Shown piece by piece: positions 50,237 through 63,188 of a DNA stretch of 64,000 nt. Origin of the DNA: Tetrahymena elliotti 4EA. Lineage: Eukaryota; Ciliophora; Oligohymenophorea; Hymenostomatida; Tetrahymenidae. The position numbers were made by a program, and so were the translations under genes. Below the pieces are notes generated by a model. The model saw only the letters and a program-made list of their open reading frames with translations, was not told the DNA's origin and searched no databases. Numbering within the stretch: position 1 is the first letter of the stretch; the number at the start of each line of letters is the position of its first letter. The stretch is taken from assembly GCA_000231825.2 (NCBI GenBank), contig JH720299.1, positions 1,076,134 to 1,140,133 on the forward strand, given 5' to 3'.

Positions 50237-52390
50237 TTGATATAAAATAAAAAACATTTTACAAATCTAACTGATGTACATTCAATTTTTTTTGAGATAT
50301 AAACATATTTTAATTTTTATCTCTTAAAAGTTACTAAGCTCTAATTTAACTTCTTACTCTAATCTTGAAATAATCAGGTATCTAACTGATTTTTAACCTC
50401 ATTTAAAATTAATTTAAGAGTGAATGATTGACTGAAAATCTTAGGTTGCTAAACTAGATTTAAGTTTGACTCACTCACTCATTAATTTTTCTTTGTTGTT
50501 TTCATTTTTAATTTAAATTTTTGTTTTTTTCTCCTTCTTTTAAATATTTCTTAATTTGATGTTTATTTTATAATTCTTAAAAAGTAGGAAGAATATTGGT
50601 GAAATTGATACATAAAAATTAAGATCTGAGCTAGAAAAATGCTCTAACCTCTAAATTTTGGTTCTTGAACTAAGGTATAAATAGCATTTCAATATTAATT
50701 TTGCATTTTGGAATGAATAAATAAGACTTTCATTTATGATTAACTAACTAAAAAATTTGGGTAGTTTAACTTAATGTTAGCTTAACTTACTCATTCATTA
50801 ATTTTTATTTGTTGTTTTCATTTTTATTCAAATTTTTGTTTTTTTCTCATTATTTTAAAAATTTTGTAATCAATGTTTATTTTTCTAATTTTTTAAAAGA
50901 GATAATAATATTAATTATCTTTAAAAGATAGATAACCTTTTTTTGAGTTGCATAAGTAAGTTTTATTTACTAAATGATCCTTTAATACTTTATTAATATT
51001 ATTTATCTTTTTTATTATAACAATAAGACTAAATAATTCTAAGTTTTTTAAAATCAGAGTTCTAACAATAAGAAATTTATTTTTGAAGCCTATTTGATAA
51101 GTTTTTATTAATTTAGTAACTGATTTTTATGCATATCATCTCATACTGTTATTATAAACATATCTCCCTTACAATTAAATGACTATTCAAAGATCTTTTA
51201 TTTTGTAAGTGTGTTATGAATATAAAATAAATCCATATTAATTAAAACCTTAATAAAAATAAAGATAAATTAGATGTAGAACAAATATGTATTTACTATA
51301 ATTTATATTTAAATTATAATCATCATTTTGTTAATAGAATAAAAAAACTTAATTGTTTAAATTTATTCATTCATATAGATTTTTATTTATTTTATTTGTC
51401 ATTCAAATTTTTAGTTGTATCTTTTAAAAATTTTTAAGAAAAAGTAAATTTTGATTACAGATTTTAAAATTTACATCAAAATCTAATTGGTGTAGATTTT
51501 CATTTAATAAAATTATCATTCTTTTTAATTTAATAATTAATTCATCATTTTTTAAGGAAAGTTTAGAAATTCTTTAATTATAAAAAGATCATACTCCAAA
51601 AAAAGCTCTAATTAGCATAAATTAAATGATAAGTGATTGCTAATTTCAGAATAATTTTTATCATATTTTATGAATTAAAAAATTATGAATAAGAAGAAAT
51701 AAGGAGGATACTAATTTTTATTTATTTAAGAAATAATCTACAAATGATTTAGCTTTTTGAAATTTTAATTAAATACAAATATTTGATTATTGAATTGAAA
51801 CATAAACTCATGAGATACTTATTCTTAAAAAATTATTTTTCTAAACTTTTTTTCATACTATGCAAAAAAATATTAAAAAAATAAAGCAATTTCAAACTAT
51901 ATTGAATTAAAATTAACTCATTCTAGTATCATATAAATTTTGAATAACAAAAGTGCTACAATAATACATATAAAGTGGATTGGTAGTAATCAAAAACCTG
52001 AGATTTTAAGTAAAAAAATTTTATTTTTTGAATAGAACCTAACAACATTTCAAATTGATTTAAGAAATTTATTATTAATTTTTTGTGTTTTACAAATCTT
52101 AAAGAAAATAGACAAAGAAAAATTTGAAAAAATAATTTTTAAGGATGATAAAAAAATAGTTATTATTTGAGCATTTTTTTAGCATAAAGTTTAAATTAAA
52201 ATTATTAATTTTAGTTATAAGTACTTTATTAATCTTGCCTTTAATTATTTAAAAAAATTACATTCAAAGTAATTTCAAGAATAACAAAAACATTAATTAT
52301 TTATTAAAAATTTAAGATTTTTAAAAATTTTTTTATTCAATCTACTCACATTAAAATTAGGATGTGAAGGCACACAATTATTTATATAAT
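50237..52390. other. AT-rich spacer with direct repeats
   Basis: About 2.1 kb without coding sequence between a plus-strand and a minus-strand gene that converge. It contains the imperfect direct repeat described separately at 50415-50895. Confidence 0.4.
50415..50895. repeat. Imperfect direct repeat, two copies of about 170 bp
   Basis: Copy 1 (about 50415-50585) and copy 2 (about 50725-50895) share CATTAATTTTT(C/A)TTTGTTGTTTTCATTTTTA followed by AATTTTTGTTTTTTTCTC, and more weakly the segments before and after. The spacing is about 310 bp. A third, weaker relative starts near 51366. Origin unknown; it could be a local tandem duplication of spacer DNA. Confidence 0.55.
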
Positions 52391-55300
52391 TCATATTTCA
52401 TATAATTGATCAATAATTCTGTCGTTTTTAAACAAATTCAATAAATTAAAACCTTATTCTACTTTTTCAAACTTGAATGAATCTAAAGCAATCTAATTCG
52501 GTTTTCCTTAAACTGAGTTAACTAGTTCAAATCCTGATTCTAAGTTGTATATTTTAGAAGAATTATCTTTATATTTAGCTGCAAAGTACTTTCCATCAGA
52601 AGAATAAGCAATAGAGACAATTGAGTTAGAGTTACATAAAAATGTATCTATGAGCTAGAAAGATTTTTAAACATTCCATATTTTGCAGGTGCAATCAGAT
52701 GAGCCTGTTGCAATATATTTACCATCATTTGAGAAATTAAGAGATTTAACATAGTATTTATGTCCATAAACATTATTGATTAACTAGAATTCTTTATCTA
52801 TTTTCCATATTTACCAATATCCTTCATTTGTATTTATAGAAAAATATTTGCTATCAGGTGAAAAAGCAAAATTAATTGTTTCTTCTTAAATTGAAGTGAT
52901 TTGCTGGAATCCTTTTTAAACATTAAAAATTGTGAAACTGTAACCACAAAGAGCAAAATATTTTCCATCTTGAGAAAAGACTAATTTAAAAATAATATTT
53001 TTTTTTTTTATTTCATGGAAGAGCTCAAATCCTTTTTGAACATTAAAAATTTTACAAGAATTATCCAAAGGTCCTACTGCTAAATATTAACCATCAGCTG
53101 AGAATGCTACTTAGTTCTAATTCAAAGTTTTTCCTTGTATAGTATTAGCTAATTCAAATCCTTTTTCACAATTCCAAACTTTACAAGTATTATCAATTGC
53201 AGCTGTTACAAAATATTTACTATTTGGTGAGAAAGCAATTGAATTGATATTTTTTTAATGTCCTTAAATTGTGGTAATTAGTTCAAATCCTTTCATTACA
53301 TTCCATATTTTACATGTCTTATCTTCTGAGCCTGTTGCTAGATATTTCACATCTGGTGAAAAAGTAATCAATATAATACTCTTATTGTGCCCCTCTATGG
53401 AATTAATAATATCGAATCCTTTTTCTGCACTCCAAACTTTAAAAGTATTATCACTTGAAGCTGTTGCTAAATATTTATTATCTGAAGAAAAAGCAACCGA
53501 ATTTATTGATGAATTATGACCCTGAGTTTTATTAATTGTTTCAAATCCTTTAGTAACATCCCATATTTTGTAAGTCTGATCTTCTGAGCCTGTTGCAAGG
53601 TATTTACCATCTTGGGAAAAAGTCACAGAAGTAATAATTTTTGTATGTACTTGAATAGAATTTAAGAGCTAAAAGCCTTATTCAACATTATAAATTTTAC
53701 AGGTTTTATCTTTTGAACCTGTCGCAAGATACTTACAATCTTTAGAAAAGGCTATCGAAAAAATTTCATTATATACAATTTCATCAGAAATTTCTCCAAT
53801 TGTATACATGAGTTAAAATGCCCTTTCAGCATTCCAAATTTTAAAAGTGCTATCTGATGAACCAGTAGCAAGGTATTTACCATTTCTTGAAAAAGCAACT
53901 GATGTAATACATAATTCATGACCTTCTAAAGTAGAAATAAGTTAATAAGCTTTTTAATTATTCCATATTTTACAAGTTTTATCTTCAGATCCTGTAGCTA
54001 GATATTTGCCATCAGCAGAAAAAGCAACTGATCTAAGATGATCAGAATGTCCTTTTAAAGTAGTTACAAGCTTGAATCCATTTTGTTCACTCCAAATCTT
54101 GCAAGTTTTTTCATCAGAGCCAGTTGCAAGATTCTTACAATCAGGAGAAAAAGCCACACAATTAACAGATTTAGGAAGTAAAATTGTAGTAACTAATTCA
54201 TATCCCTTTTTTACATTCCATATTTTACAAGTTTTATCATAAGAACCAGTTGCTAGATATTTGCCATCTCCTGAAAATGAAAGTTAGGAAATTTATTCTT
54301 CATGACCTTCAATTTCTTTTACCAACTCAAATCTTTTTTCAACACTCCAAATTGTGTAAAAACCATCTTCAGATCCAGTAGCAATAAATTTTCCATCAGA
54401 AGAAAAAGCAACAGATGTAATGCCAAAAGAATGCATTTTAATAGATTGTAAAAGTTCATATCCTTTTTAAATATTAAATATGTTTGATCTTTTACCCAAA
54501 GAACTTGTTGCTAAATATTTGCCATCTGAAGAAAATACAGCAGAAGTGATCTATTATGTGCTTTCACTTATTGACTTAACAAGCTCAAATTCTCTCTCTA
54601 CATTCCAAATTTTACATGTTTTATCTTCAGATCCTGTAGCTAGATACTTGCTATCTGGTGAAAAATTAATTGTTGTAATTGAATTAGTGTGTTCATAAAC
54701 AGTATTTACTAGTTCACAATCTTACTATAAATTATATATTTGAAAGGAGCTATCACTAGGTGAAATAATTAGATATTTTCCACCGTTAGAAATACAGTAA
54801 ACACTTAATTTATTAGATACTTCGATTGATGCAATAAATGATAAATCTTTTTAATTGTAAACTTTAATTTCTAAGCCCTATGAAATAATAATCGTGTTAT
54901 CAGTGAATAAACATATATCAGCTTAGATTTTATTTTTATCTAACATTTAAAATCCCATCTAAATTTCTCCAATATAAATTGAGTTATTAGCCAAAGTCAC
55001 GATATATTTTTGTTTGTGTACTTAAAAACTTGTGATCTTATACTAGAATTTATAAGAGCTTCTAATTTAGAATGTTTGAACATTTATTTCAAAAATTACT
55101 TTCTCTGAAGTAACAACAAATATGTTTTTACCATTTATGTACTCAATTGTTTTCAAAGGTCCATTTATAAGTTAGCTTGAATATAATTTATTACTAAATG
55201 AAATCTACTTTAAATTTGTTTTTATTTCAAATTAGTTAAGAAATCCTGTGTTTGAGATAGATATGAGTGTGTTATTGTATATGATTACTTTGTTAAATGA

Positions 55301-58300
55301 ATAAATATCATCACTATCAAATTATTTTTAGAATGAAGTATGCATTACATTTTTTGTATTTGAAATTTCAAAATGTTCTAAATGTCTTTCTTCAATAAAC
55401 GAGTTTTCTAAATTACAATTTTCAAATTGCATGAGTTTTTGTGAAAAAAATGGAAGATAAGCCTACGAAAAAGAGCATTTTTTGAAATTCAAGTTAGTGA
55501 AAGAGAATCTAGACATAAAAAGTGCAGATAAGAGATTAGATGAACCTATATCTATTTCACTCTTTTCATTAGAGTTTTGTACTTAGGATTTCTTAAGATA
55601 TTATATAAATCTATTAGTCTAACTTATCTCTGATTGAGAGTAAGATTATTTAAAAATTTAAGAGTTCAAATAAGGTTGTATGAATTTGAAAAATTTCAAA
55701 AGAATTTATTGTTCTGAGGCATTCATTTTATTGCTCATGATTATTTTTTTGTTGATATTGAAATTCTTCAATTTATAATTATCAAGCTTATGAATATTTT
55801 CTTGATGTAAGTCAAAGTCATGTTTCATAGCTCTTGCTGCAAAGTATTCGAAAAGAGATTTATGTCTGAACTCAAATTCAGATGATGAATCACTTATTTT
55901 AACTTAATTAGATTAGCCGTCATCTTCTAGTGTTAGATAAATTCTTGTTATTACTTTTGAGTCTACATATTTACCTAATACTTAAATTAGTTCTTCCGTT
56001 TTAAGGTCATTTTATTAGAAAGAACTTGAAACCTCTTCTCTTACCTAATATTTTATAGTATCTTTTTATGCAGTTAAATAATTAGATTTTTAACCTTTTA
56101 ACAAGAACATTTACATTGCTATATATTAAAAGTATTCAAAATAGCAAGATTAAACCATTTCAATTAATTCTTATTTTTAATTACTACTCTTCTTTAATTG
56201 CTTTTCAATAAAGTTTTGTGATTACTTTTTAAATTACTACTAGAAAAACAATTCCTGTATTTCTAATTAATCAGTTGCTGTTTAAAATACACTTAAAATA
56301 TTTTTGTCATTTAAATCTAAATCCATTGCCATCCTTGTTGTAAGGAATAAATTTATTGGTAATTTAAGCAATTAAATCAGTTATTTATTATTAAATATTA
56401 TTTATTGAAATTTATTGTATTAATCTTGATTAAAATTATTTGATTTATCCTATTCAATTTATTTTTTGAAATTTCCTAAATATTCTTTAATATCTTCTAA
56501 CTCCATCTTTTAGAGTTTTAAAACAGAATAAGAGTCTTCTTATCCTTCATTTCCATCTTTTTCATAGTAATTAAAATATTTTTTAGCATCTTAAACTGAT
56601 ATCTTCTCTAATCTAGATGTTACAATAACAACTGTGTTTACCCATTCAAATATCTTTAGCTCTTAAAATACTTTAAAATAATTTCCTGAATATTCATCAA
56701 AACCATCTAGCATTATTAATTTATTTCTTTCAGATTCCTTTAGTCTTTAAATATCATCTTTACTTATTTTTATTGATTCTAAATAATTCTCAATGGAAGG
56801 CTTTTCTTTATCTAAAGAATTGCACTTAATGATAAAAGGTATGTAATCAGATTTGCTATCTTATGTATACTCCGAGTTACGATTTAATAGTTCAACTTCA
56901 AGTTTCTTCAAAAGCATTGATTTACCAGAACCTCCATCTGCTAATATAGAAATAATCTTGCATGGAAAATTATTAAGTTTTTATTATACTTCTTCTTATT
57001 CCACCTATTCTGATTATGATTCTTAGTCTAGAGTTTCAATAATATCAGGTAGTGGAAGAGTAAAATTTGGAATGAGAAATTAGTTTATTATTTACTTAAC
57101 AGCATCTCTTTCTTGAGTATCTATTTAGTAGCCATCTTAATATGTAATTTACTATTTAATATACAAATTAACAGCTTCTAACAAAACATCATCTTTATGG
57201 GTAATTTAGAGCTTTTATTATCTTTGCTTAACACTTTTCTCCCACATTTAAACAAAAAATTTAGCTAACTACTTATCAATGTCATTTACAGTTTTAATTT
57301 CATTGGCAAATTCATTATATTATTTTTTATCATCTAAATGCTTTGTCATTTATCTCTTCAATTAATTAATTTCTATAAGTATTTCCTTTTTATCAATCTG
57401 ATTATGGATGTATTCTGCCATAATCTGATTTCCTTCATACACAATTTTTACTGATTTTTATTTTTCTTAAAGATAGTTTGAGACAACGCTATTCATGATA
57501 TCAGCAGGTAATTGGTTTTCTATTGAAACATTTTTTAAGATTTGAGCAAAGTATAATAGCAACTAAGCTTTCACAAACCTAAACTAATGATTCTAGGCTA
57601 TTAGACTAGCAATATTTTTAAGTTTATCCAAGATACTATCAGAGTATTCTTTAACCTACAAAAAATATGCTAAATTGATTACAAGTCCAAGCTTATTTTA
57701 CTCAACTAACTTGTATGATAACTACATTAAATTATCCTTTAACTATTATTTTGACATTAAGTAATTGATTTAAAGATAAACAAAGAGAAGAGTATCATTA
57801 TGCTTAATGTTAATAACTTCCTCCAAATAGAAAATAATTTCTGAAATAGGGTTATTTTATACAAGATCTTCCTCCATAATATTGATTCTTTTAAACCAGA
57901 AAGCATGCAAATTTTTAACAATATCACTACTACTATAGTCCTCATATGCTTTTTAAGCTATATTAATAGCATTGACAAGGGTTGTTCCTTCAGTTATTTT
58001 GTTAATAATTAACTTAACTTCATTAATAAAGCTCTTTATGTTGTCAAAAGAAATATCTGATAAATTCTTGATCGCACCAGTTATACTGACAAAACCTGCA
58101 CCAAATTTAGCCACTTAGATCATTTTTTATAAAACTTAATAAGCTACACTTTGATTTGATCTATCTAAACTTTTTCTCTGAGAATTAATAGAAATAAGAA
58201 TATTGATATATTGATAAAGATCTAAACATGGATATTTTTCTCTATTCTCTTTGCAGTACTATTAGAGTTTTTCTAAAATTGAAGTTATTAAATCAATATC

Positions 58301-61300
58301 AGACTACAGTGATTATTTTACATCATTTTACTTAATGATAAGCAAATAGTTGATCAATAGATTAATAATATCTACAACTTTATGTCTAATTTCTAATTGA
58401 ACTATTTACTCTCTGTAACGATAAAGAGTCTCTTCAGTTATCAATCTTAAATCTGTTTCTAATACTTTCTCATTAACATATTTATTATTAAAATACTCCA
58501 AATAAGATTTATTAAATTTTGAGAAAACATCCTCATCTTCCTCTGATTCATTTTTCTATGATGACTTCACCTAAAACTATTTCATCAACTCTTCTTTCTT
58601 ACTTGTTATTAACTACATTTATTACTCTCTTAGTTTTTCTTGTTATTGTTTCTATTTTTCAGTTAGTTAAACTTCAGGAATCTTCACTTTTTACTCTTCT
58701 ATTTTATTTTTATTTTATTCTTACTTTTATTACTCTTCTTTCTTTGAAACTTCTTCTTATTTATTGTTCTTAGAAGATTAGTCCTCAACCTTTTTCTATT
58801 ATTCTTCTGCATTTGATTTTTGCTAATCTTTTTATTCCTCTTTCAATTAATTGCTCTAAGTGGGTTAAACTTAAGGCTTCTAGTTATTTTATTCATTATC
58901 ATTTGATTGTGCTTGTTCTTTATTTTAATCAGGACTTTTTGGTTTTATCTATGGTGCTTCTTTTTTATTTGTAGCTTGTTATTATTTTGGTTACTCTTTA
59001 TTCTGTTTATCCTTGAGGCAAGGCTAAACTTAAGGTCTTTCCTTAGATTCTTCTTTAGTAACAGTATTTTATTACTTTTAAATTTATTAATCATTATTTT
59101 ATTTATCTTTTTCTTAATTTTAAACTTAAACCTTTGGTTATTCGAGAGCAACATTATTTGTTTACTTTTAGTTTTATTAATCCTAAGTTTGTTAATTTTT
59201 TTCAACTTAGGGTTTCACCTTTGGCTCTTCTTTCACAATTATTGTTGATGATTTTTATTTTTATTAATCATCCTTTTGAGAAGATTAAACCTAAGGTTTC
59301 ATTTTTGGTTATTCTTTTATATTAGAATTTTATTAAGTTTATTCTTACTTTTATTTATCTGTTTATTTATCCTTTTGAGAGGTTATATTAGGTTTCACTT
59401 TTGATTCTTCAACAACATTTTTAGTTAATTCAAATTGTTATTTTTGTGATTTATCTTTTTCAGAAGAAAAAACTTAAGATTTCACCTTTTTTTTACTTGA
59501 AGCTTATTACTATTTCTGATAATTCTTTTCAAATGAAAAAACTGAAGAACTTACTTTTTATCCTTAATTTACATTAGTATTTTATTATTATTTGTATTAT
59601 TATTCTTTCTATTCATTTTTTTGTGATAAAAATACTTGAGAATTCACCTTTTACTCTTCTTTAATGTTAGTAGACTACTGCTTTTGTTATTAAAGCTCTT
59701 TTGATTTATTTTTTTCTGGTGAATTAATTTATGAATTAACCTAGGATTAAACTTATTCTTATTTTTATTATTTTTATTAATATGAATCTTTAAATGAACT
59801 CTAATCATGAGTTTTACATTATGACTCTCCTTTTTGTGAATAATCTTATTGGTGTTCTTATTTTTCTTATCCAGGTTATTAATATTAATTATTTTCTTTG
59901 AAATCTTCTTCATTTTAGAAATTATCTTCTTACTTGTATTACTAGTCCTGTAATTATGATTAATAATATTAATTATTTGAATTTGGTTCTTCATTTTATT
60001 AAAATGTTTATTTTAGTGTTTGATTTTCATCTCCTTATTGATTATTTTCTGATGATTAAATATAAGGAGATTAATCAGAAACCTCTTATTTGTTGACAGT
60101 TTCTTTGATTTATTCCTATGAATTTTATTTCTGATTATCCTAATTAGATATTTAAGATTATTTTTATTCATTATCAATTTATTACATAATAAATTATTCT
60201 TATTATTCATCTTTCTATTTACCTGTTACATAAGATTAATTTTAAGACTTCATATTAGAATTATCTTTTTCATTTAAAAGTTATTTTTCATCTTGGTTTT
60301 CCTTTTTAGATACTGGTTCAGCTGAAAATACTTTACCTTTACTGAAGCAACTTCCTCCTCCACCTAAAATTTTATCTAAATTTTACTCATTAGATTATCT
60401 GTAAATAATATGAACTAATTTTTTTGATAATTTATAAAAATTCTCTTATCTTTTTAAATTGAGTAATTTTTATCTTTAAACTTGAGATATGTTATTATTG
60501 AATAATGCTTTTTTGATATTAAGATATTATAATTAACAATTATTCATCTTATCATTAAAACAAAGGTTTTTATTATATTTTAATTTATTATACTTCTCAT
60601 TTAAACCTTACTTAGTAAATTTTGTTTTCTATTATGAAGTTATTTAACCAGCTCTCATAAATTAGTTCGAAGAATAATCTTGTACCTTACAAAAAGTACG
60701 GTTTTTTTTAGATTAATATTACTCATATTATTAATTCGATTAGTTATCTCTTATTTATCTCATAATTTTACAATCCTAATTCTATTCTTGTGAAAGTTCT
60801 ACTTTCTAAAAGGTTTATAAATATGTTTTTTTATTGAATCTATCTTCTAAATAATTCCTTTAAGAGCTTATTAAGCTGTTTGATATACCTTTTTAAATCA
60901 TTTTTTCCTGGTATTGAAGATTCTAAAGATCCCTAAAATCCATTTTTGATTCTATATACTTAGACTGTTTAGATAATATTATTAACTATCTGATATTTTA
61001 ACTTTAGTATTATCTCTCTCTTAAGCTTCTGATTGATTACATTATGAATTAAAAGGAGTGATAACCAATCTCTACTAGTTATACATATTAAATATCTCTT
61101 CTTTAAAATTAGGATTCCTAAATTTTATTATCATCATTTGTGTCGACTTGATTTCTTTACTTACTAAAATAATTAGTGAATAGAGCACTTTTAATTAAAA
61201 AAATAGGGATTCTTTTTAAAATTGAGGGAGCTACTTAGTTTTGTCTTTCTGGTTAAGTATCTTGTAGCTTAAAAGGGCTTTCAATCAAATTTATAGAACT

Positions 61301-61321
61301 ATCTACTAATTATATTTACAT
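52391..61321 (-). CDS. Giant NACHT NTPase with WD40 repeats (NLR/STAND-like)
   Basis: From the ATG at 61321 to the TGA at 52391 the frame is open for 2977 codons. Residues 1-370 are mixed and basic and include DKILGGGGSCFSKGKVF. About 370-920 is Gln/Lys/Glu-rich with a degenerate repeat around KVKPQV. About 920-1440 is helical. A NACHT module follows: LADGGSGKSMLLKKLE (Walker A, about residue 1462), LIMLDGFDEYSGNYF (Walker B) and VVIVTSRLEKI (sensor). WD40 repeats fill about 2170-2950, with near-identical units such as KYLATGSEDKTCKIWN. The layout is that of a STAND-class signalling ATPase: ligand sensing by the propeller, nucleotide-driven oligomerisation. The 5' end may extend: an intron (GTAAAC ... 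AATTAG) would replace the chosen Met and join in phase to coding sequence upstream (KSFISQTEDTNFFIYKQ, about 61370-61560). Confidence 0.85.
58853..59655 (-). repeat. Degenerate coding minisatellite in the NACHT-WD40 gene
   Basis: About nine units of 75-100 nt (25-33 residues), phase-preserving. Each has a core like EEPKVKPQV followed by a Lys/Asp/Gln-rich stretch. Examples are KVKSQVFSSEKDKSQKQQ, KMKPQVQSSQKDDQQKQK, KVKPQVEKNQQTQDQQNQ and ERPQVQPCLKDKQNKEQ. The plus strand of the same stretch gives several Phe/Leu-rich open frames, which are shadows. Confidence 0.75.
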
Positions 61322-62260
61322 GTTTATTTTCAATATTTATTTAAAGCAATTTTTGTTTACCTATTTTTATATTTTGCTAATTTAATTAAACATACCAGTG
61401 TAGCTTAATCTTTTATTTATATATGAAAAAATTGGTATCTTCTGTTTAAGATATAAAGCTTTTATCAAAATTGAAACAAACTTCTATTTTATTTGATCTC
61501 ACAAGTGAAGAACAAATTAATACCAATAATTTTAATAATAATTTACTTAATCTAGACTAATTAAATATATGTAATCTTATTGAAGTTTAGCAATGAGTGA
61601 TTTAATTAAATGAGTTATTTACATCTAATTCTATTAGTAAATTTGTTTCATTTTTAAGATCATTAAAAGATCAAATAAAAATGAATCATCTATTTCATTT
61701 TAAAAACATCTTTATTTCAAAATTAATGAAACTGAAAAATGTTTTACATTAAATAGATTCTTTAAAATATAGATAAATTATTATTTTTTATCACCCAACA
61801 GTTAATTAAAAAAAATTTTCTCAAGTTAAATAAGGAACTACTTATCTAAAAATAGATTAAGGACTTTATTTATTGTCAAACTTATTTTAATTATTTACTT
61901 TACAAATAAATTTTTTTTTTCTTGAATATCTTAGTTTTTAAAGAATTCATAATTTTAGCTAAATTTTCCACTTTAACTTTTTTTGTATGTTATTAAAATA
62001 TTTTACTTCAAATAATTATAAATTCTTAATTTAAAATCTATTTTATTTTATAAGATCATTAATAATTAATCTTACTTTTTAAAACATGTTTTAATTTAAA
62101 AGAATTAATCCTCTCAAATATAATATTAGAATCTTTCAAATAAATTAAATTTATTAGAGATAATTTGTATAATATGGAAGTATTAATTATATTTAAAGAA
62201 GTTTTTTTAAGAAAATATTGAACTTTTTGGGGAACCTTTATTCACTTAAAATAAAAAAAG
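61322..62260. other. 5' flank of the NACHT-WD40 gene
   Basis: Positions of about 61370-61560 look coding on the minus strand and may be an upstream exon of the NACHT-WD40 gene. The frame stays open to a TGA near 61666 with no in-frame ATG, so an initiating exon further upstream would be needed. The rest up to the 5S gene is AT-rich with nothing recognisable. Confidence 0.4.
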
Positions 62261-62378
62261 GTTGTCGACACTGGGACTTCCCAAGCGGTCCCCCACCTTA
62301 GTACTAACCCAGCCTTAAGGCGCTTAACATCGGAGTTCGAATGGGATCCGGTGTTTTCACCTTAGTATGGCCGACAAC
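62261..62378 (-). rRNA. 5S ribosomal RNA, copy 1
   Basis: On the minus strand the sequence begins GTTGTCGGCCATACTAAGG and ends AGTGTCGACAAC. Its first and last 7 nt pair perfectly (GTTGTCG with CGACAAC), forming helix I. The internal control region (CGAACTCCGATGTTAAGC and GGCTGGGTTAGTACT) is intact. A T-run follows on the minus strand (62254-62260), the RNA polymerase III terminator. It matches the known ciliate 5S pattern in length (about 118-120 nt) and sequence. Confidence 0.97.
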
Positions 62379-62501
62379 AAAACCTATAATTTAAAATAAG
62401 AATATAAATTATAAATATAGAAATTTTATATCATAAAATAATAAAAGAAATAAGAGATCATAAAAGATTTGTCAATTAATTATAAAATATTTAAAAAAAA
62501 G

Positions 62502-62619
62502 GTTATCGACACTGGGACTTCCCAAGCGGTCCCCCACCTTAGTACTAACCCAGCCTTAAGGCGCTTAACATCGGAGTTCGAATGGGATCCGGTGTTTTCA
62601 CCTTAGTATGGCCGAAAAC
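62502..62619 (-). rRNA. 5S ribosomal RNA, copy 2 (helix I variant)
   Basis: Identical to copy 1 apart from two changes in helix I: the 5' end reads GTTTTCGG and the 3' end CGATAAC. The fourth pair becomes T-T instead of G-C, so the terminal helix is interrupted. The internal promoter is unchanged and a T-run follows on the minus strand. It may be a functional variant or a decaying copy. The two genes are direct repeats about 240 bp apart with unrelated spacer. Confidence 0.95.
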
Positions 62620-63188
62620 AAAATAAATCATCAATAATATTTATTTATATTTAGTTAATTAATTTCATCATTATTTCTGAAGCAAAAAATGTATTTTTAA
62701 AAATCTCCATTTTTATTTTATGTAAAAATAACAAAAATTATAAATAATAAAAAGCTAAAAAAAATTAGTTTTTACCTATTTGATTCAGATACAGTCAGTA
62801 TGCTTAGTAATTAATTACCATAAAGCAAATAATTTACACACATTACTAATAATATTTTTAATTTCTGTTTAAAATTGATGTATTATAATTAAATATTAGA
62901 GTATTCTTCAATCTAATTAATGTCAGAAAATTTTTGAAAAATTGTTAAAAATTTAATTATCTACTTTCAAAAGCATTAGTTATGGGTTGAAGATTAATTA
63001 CAAAACTCATTTAAATATTTGTGGTAAATAAAATTATAAATGCGTAAATCCTATGAATCAAAAGAAAATAGAAATAACTATACTCCTATCTCTTTTATCC
63101 ACAAAAAGTAGATCAAAAATTTTCAAAAAAAGATAATTATAATAATAATTAATCTAATTAAAAAGAATTAAAGAATATAAGGTAAATT
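62620..63188. other. AT-rich spacer
   Basis: Lies between 5S copy 2 (-) and the small plus-strand gene. Nothing recognisable was seen; it should include the upstream region of both. Confidence 0.4.

Noticed and set aside
53271..54698. Plus-strand frames at 53271-53519 and 54480-54698
   Set aside because: Antisense shadows of WD40 repeats; they repeat with the blade period and have no independent coding character.
58519..59325. Plus-strand frames rich in Phe, Leu and Ile (58519-58773, 58907-59248, 59134-59325)
   Set aside because: They are the antisense of the Lys/Glu/Gln-rich minisatellite of the NACHT-WD40 gene; T-rich reverse strands give hydrophobic frames by composition.
59644..60210. 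Minus-strand Lys/Asn-rich frames at 59644-59994 and 60013-60210
   Set aside because: Off-frame readings of the NACHT-WD40 gene; the true frame uses TAA/TAG as Gln and is continuous.
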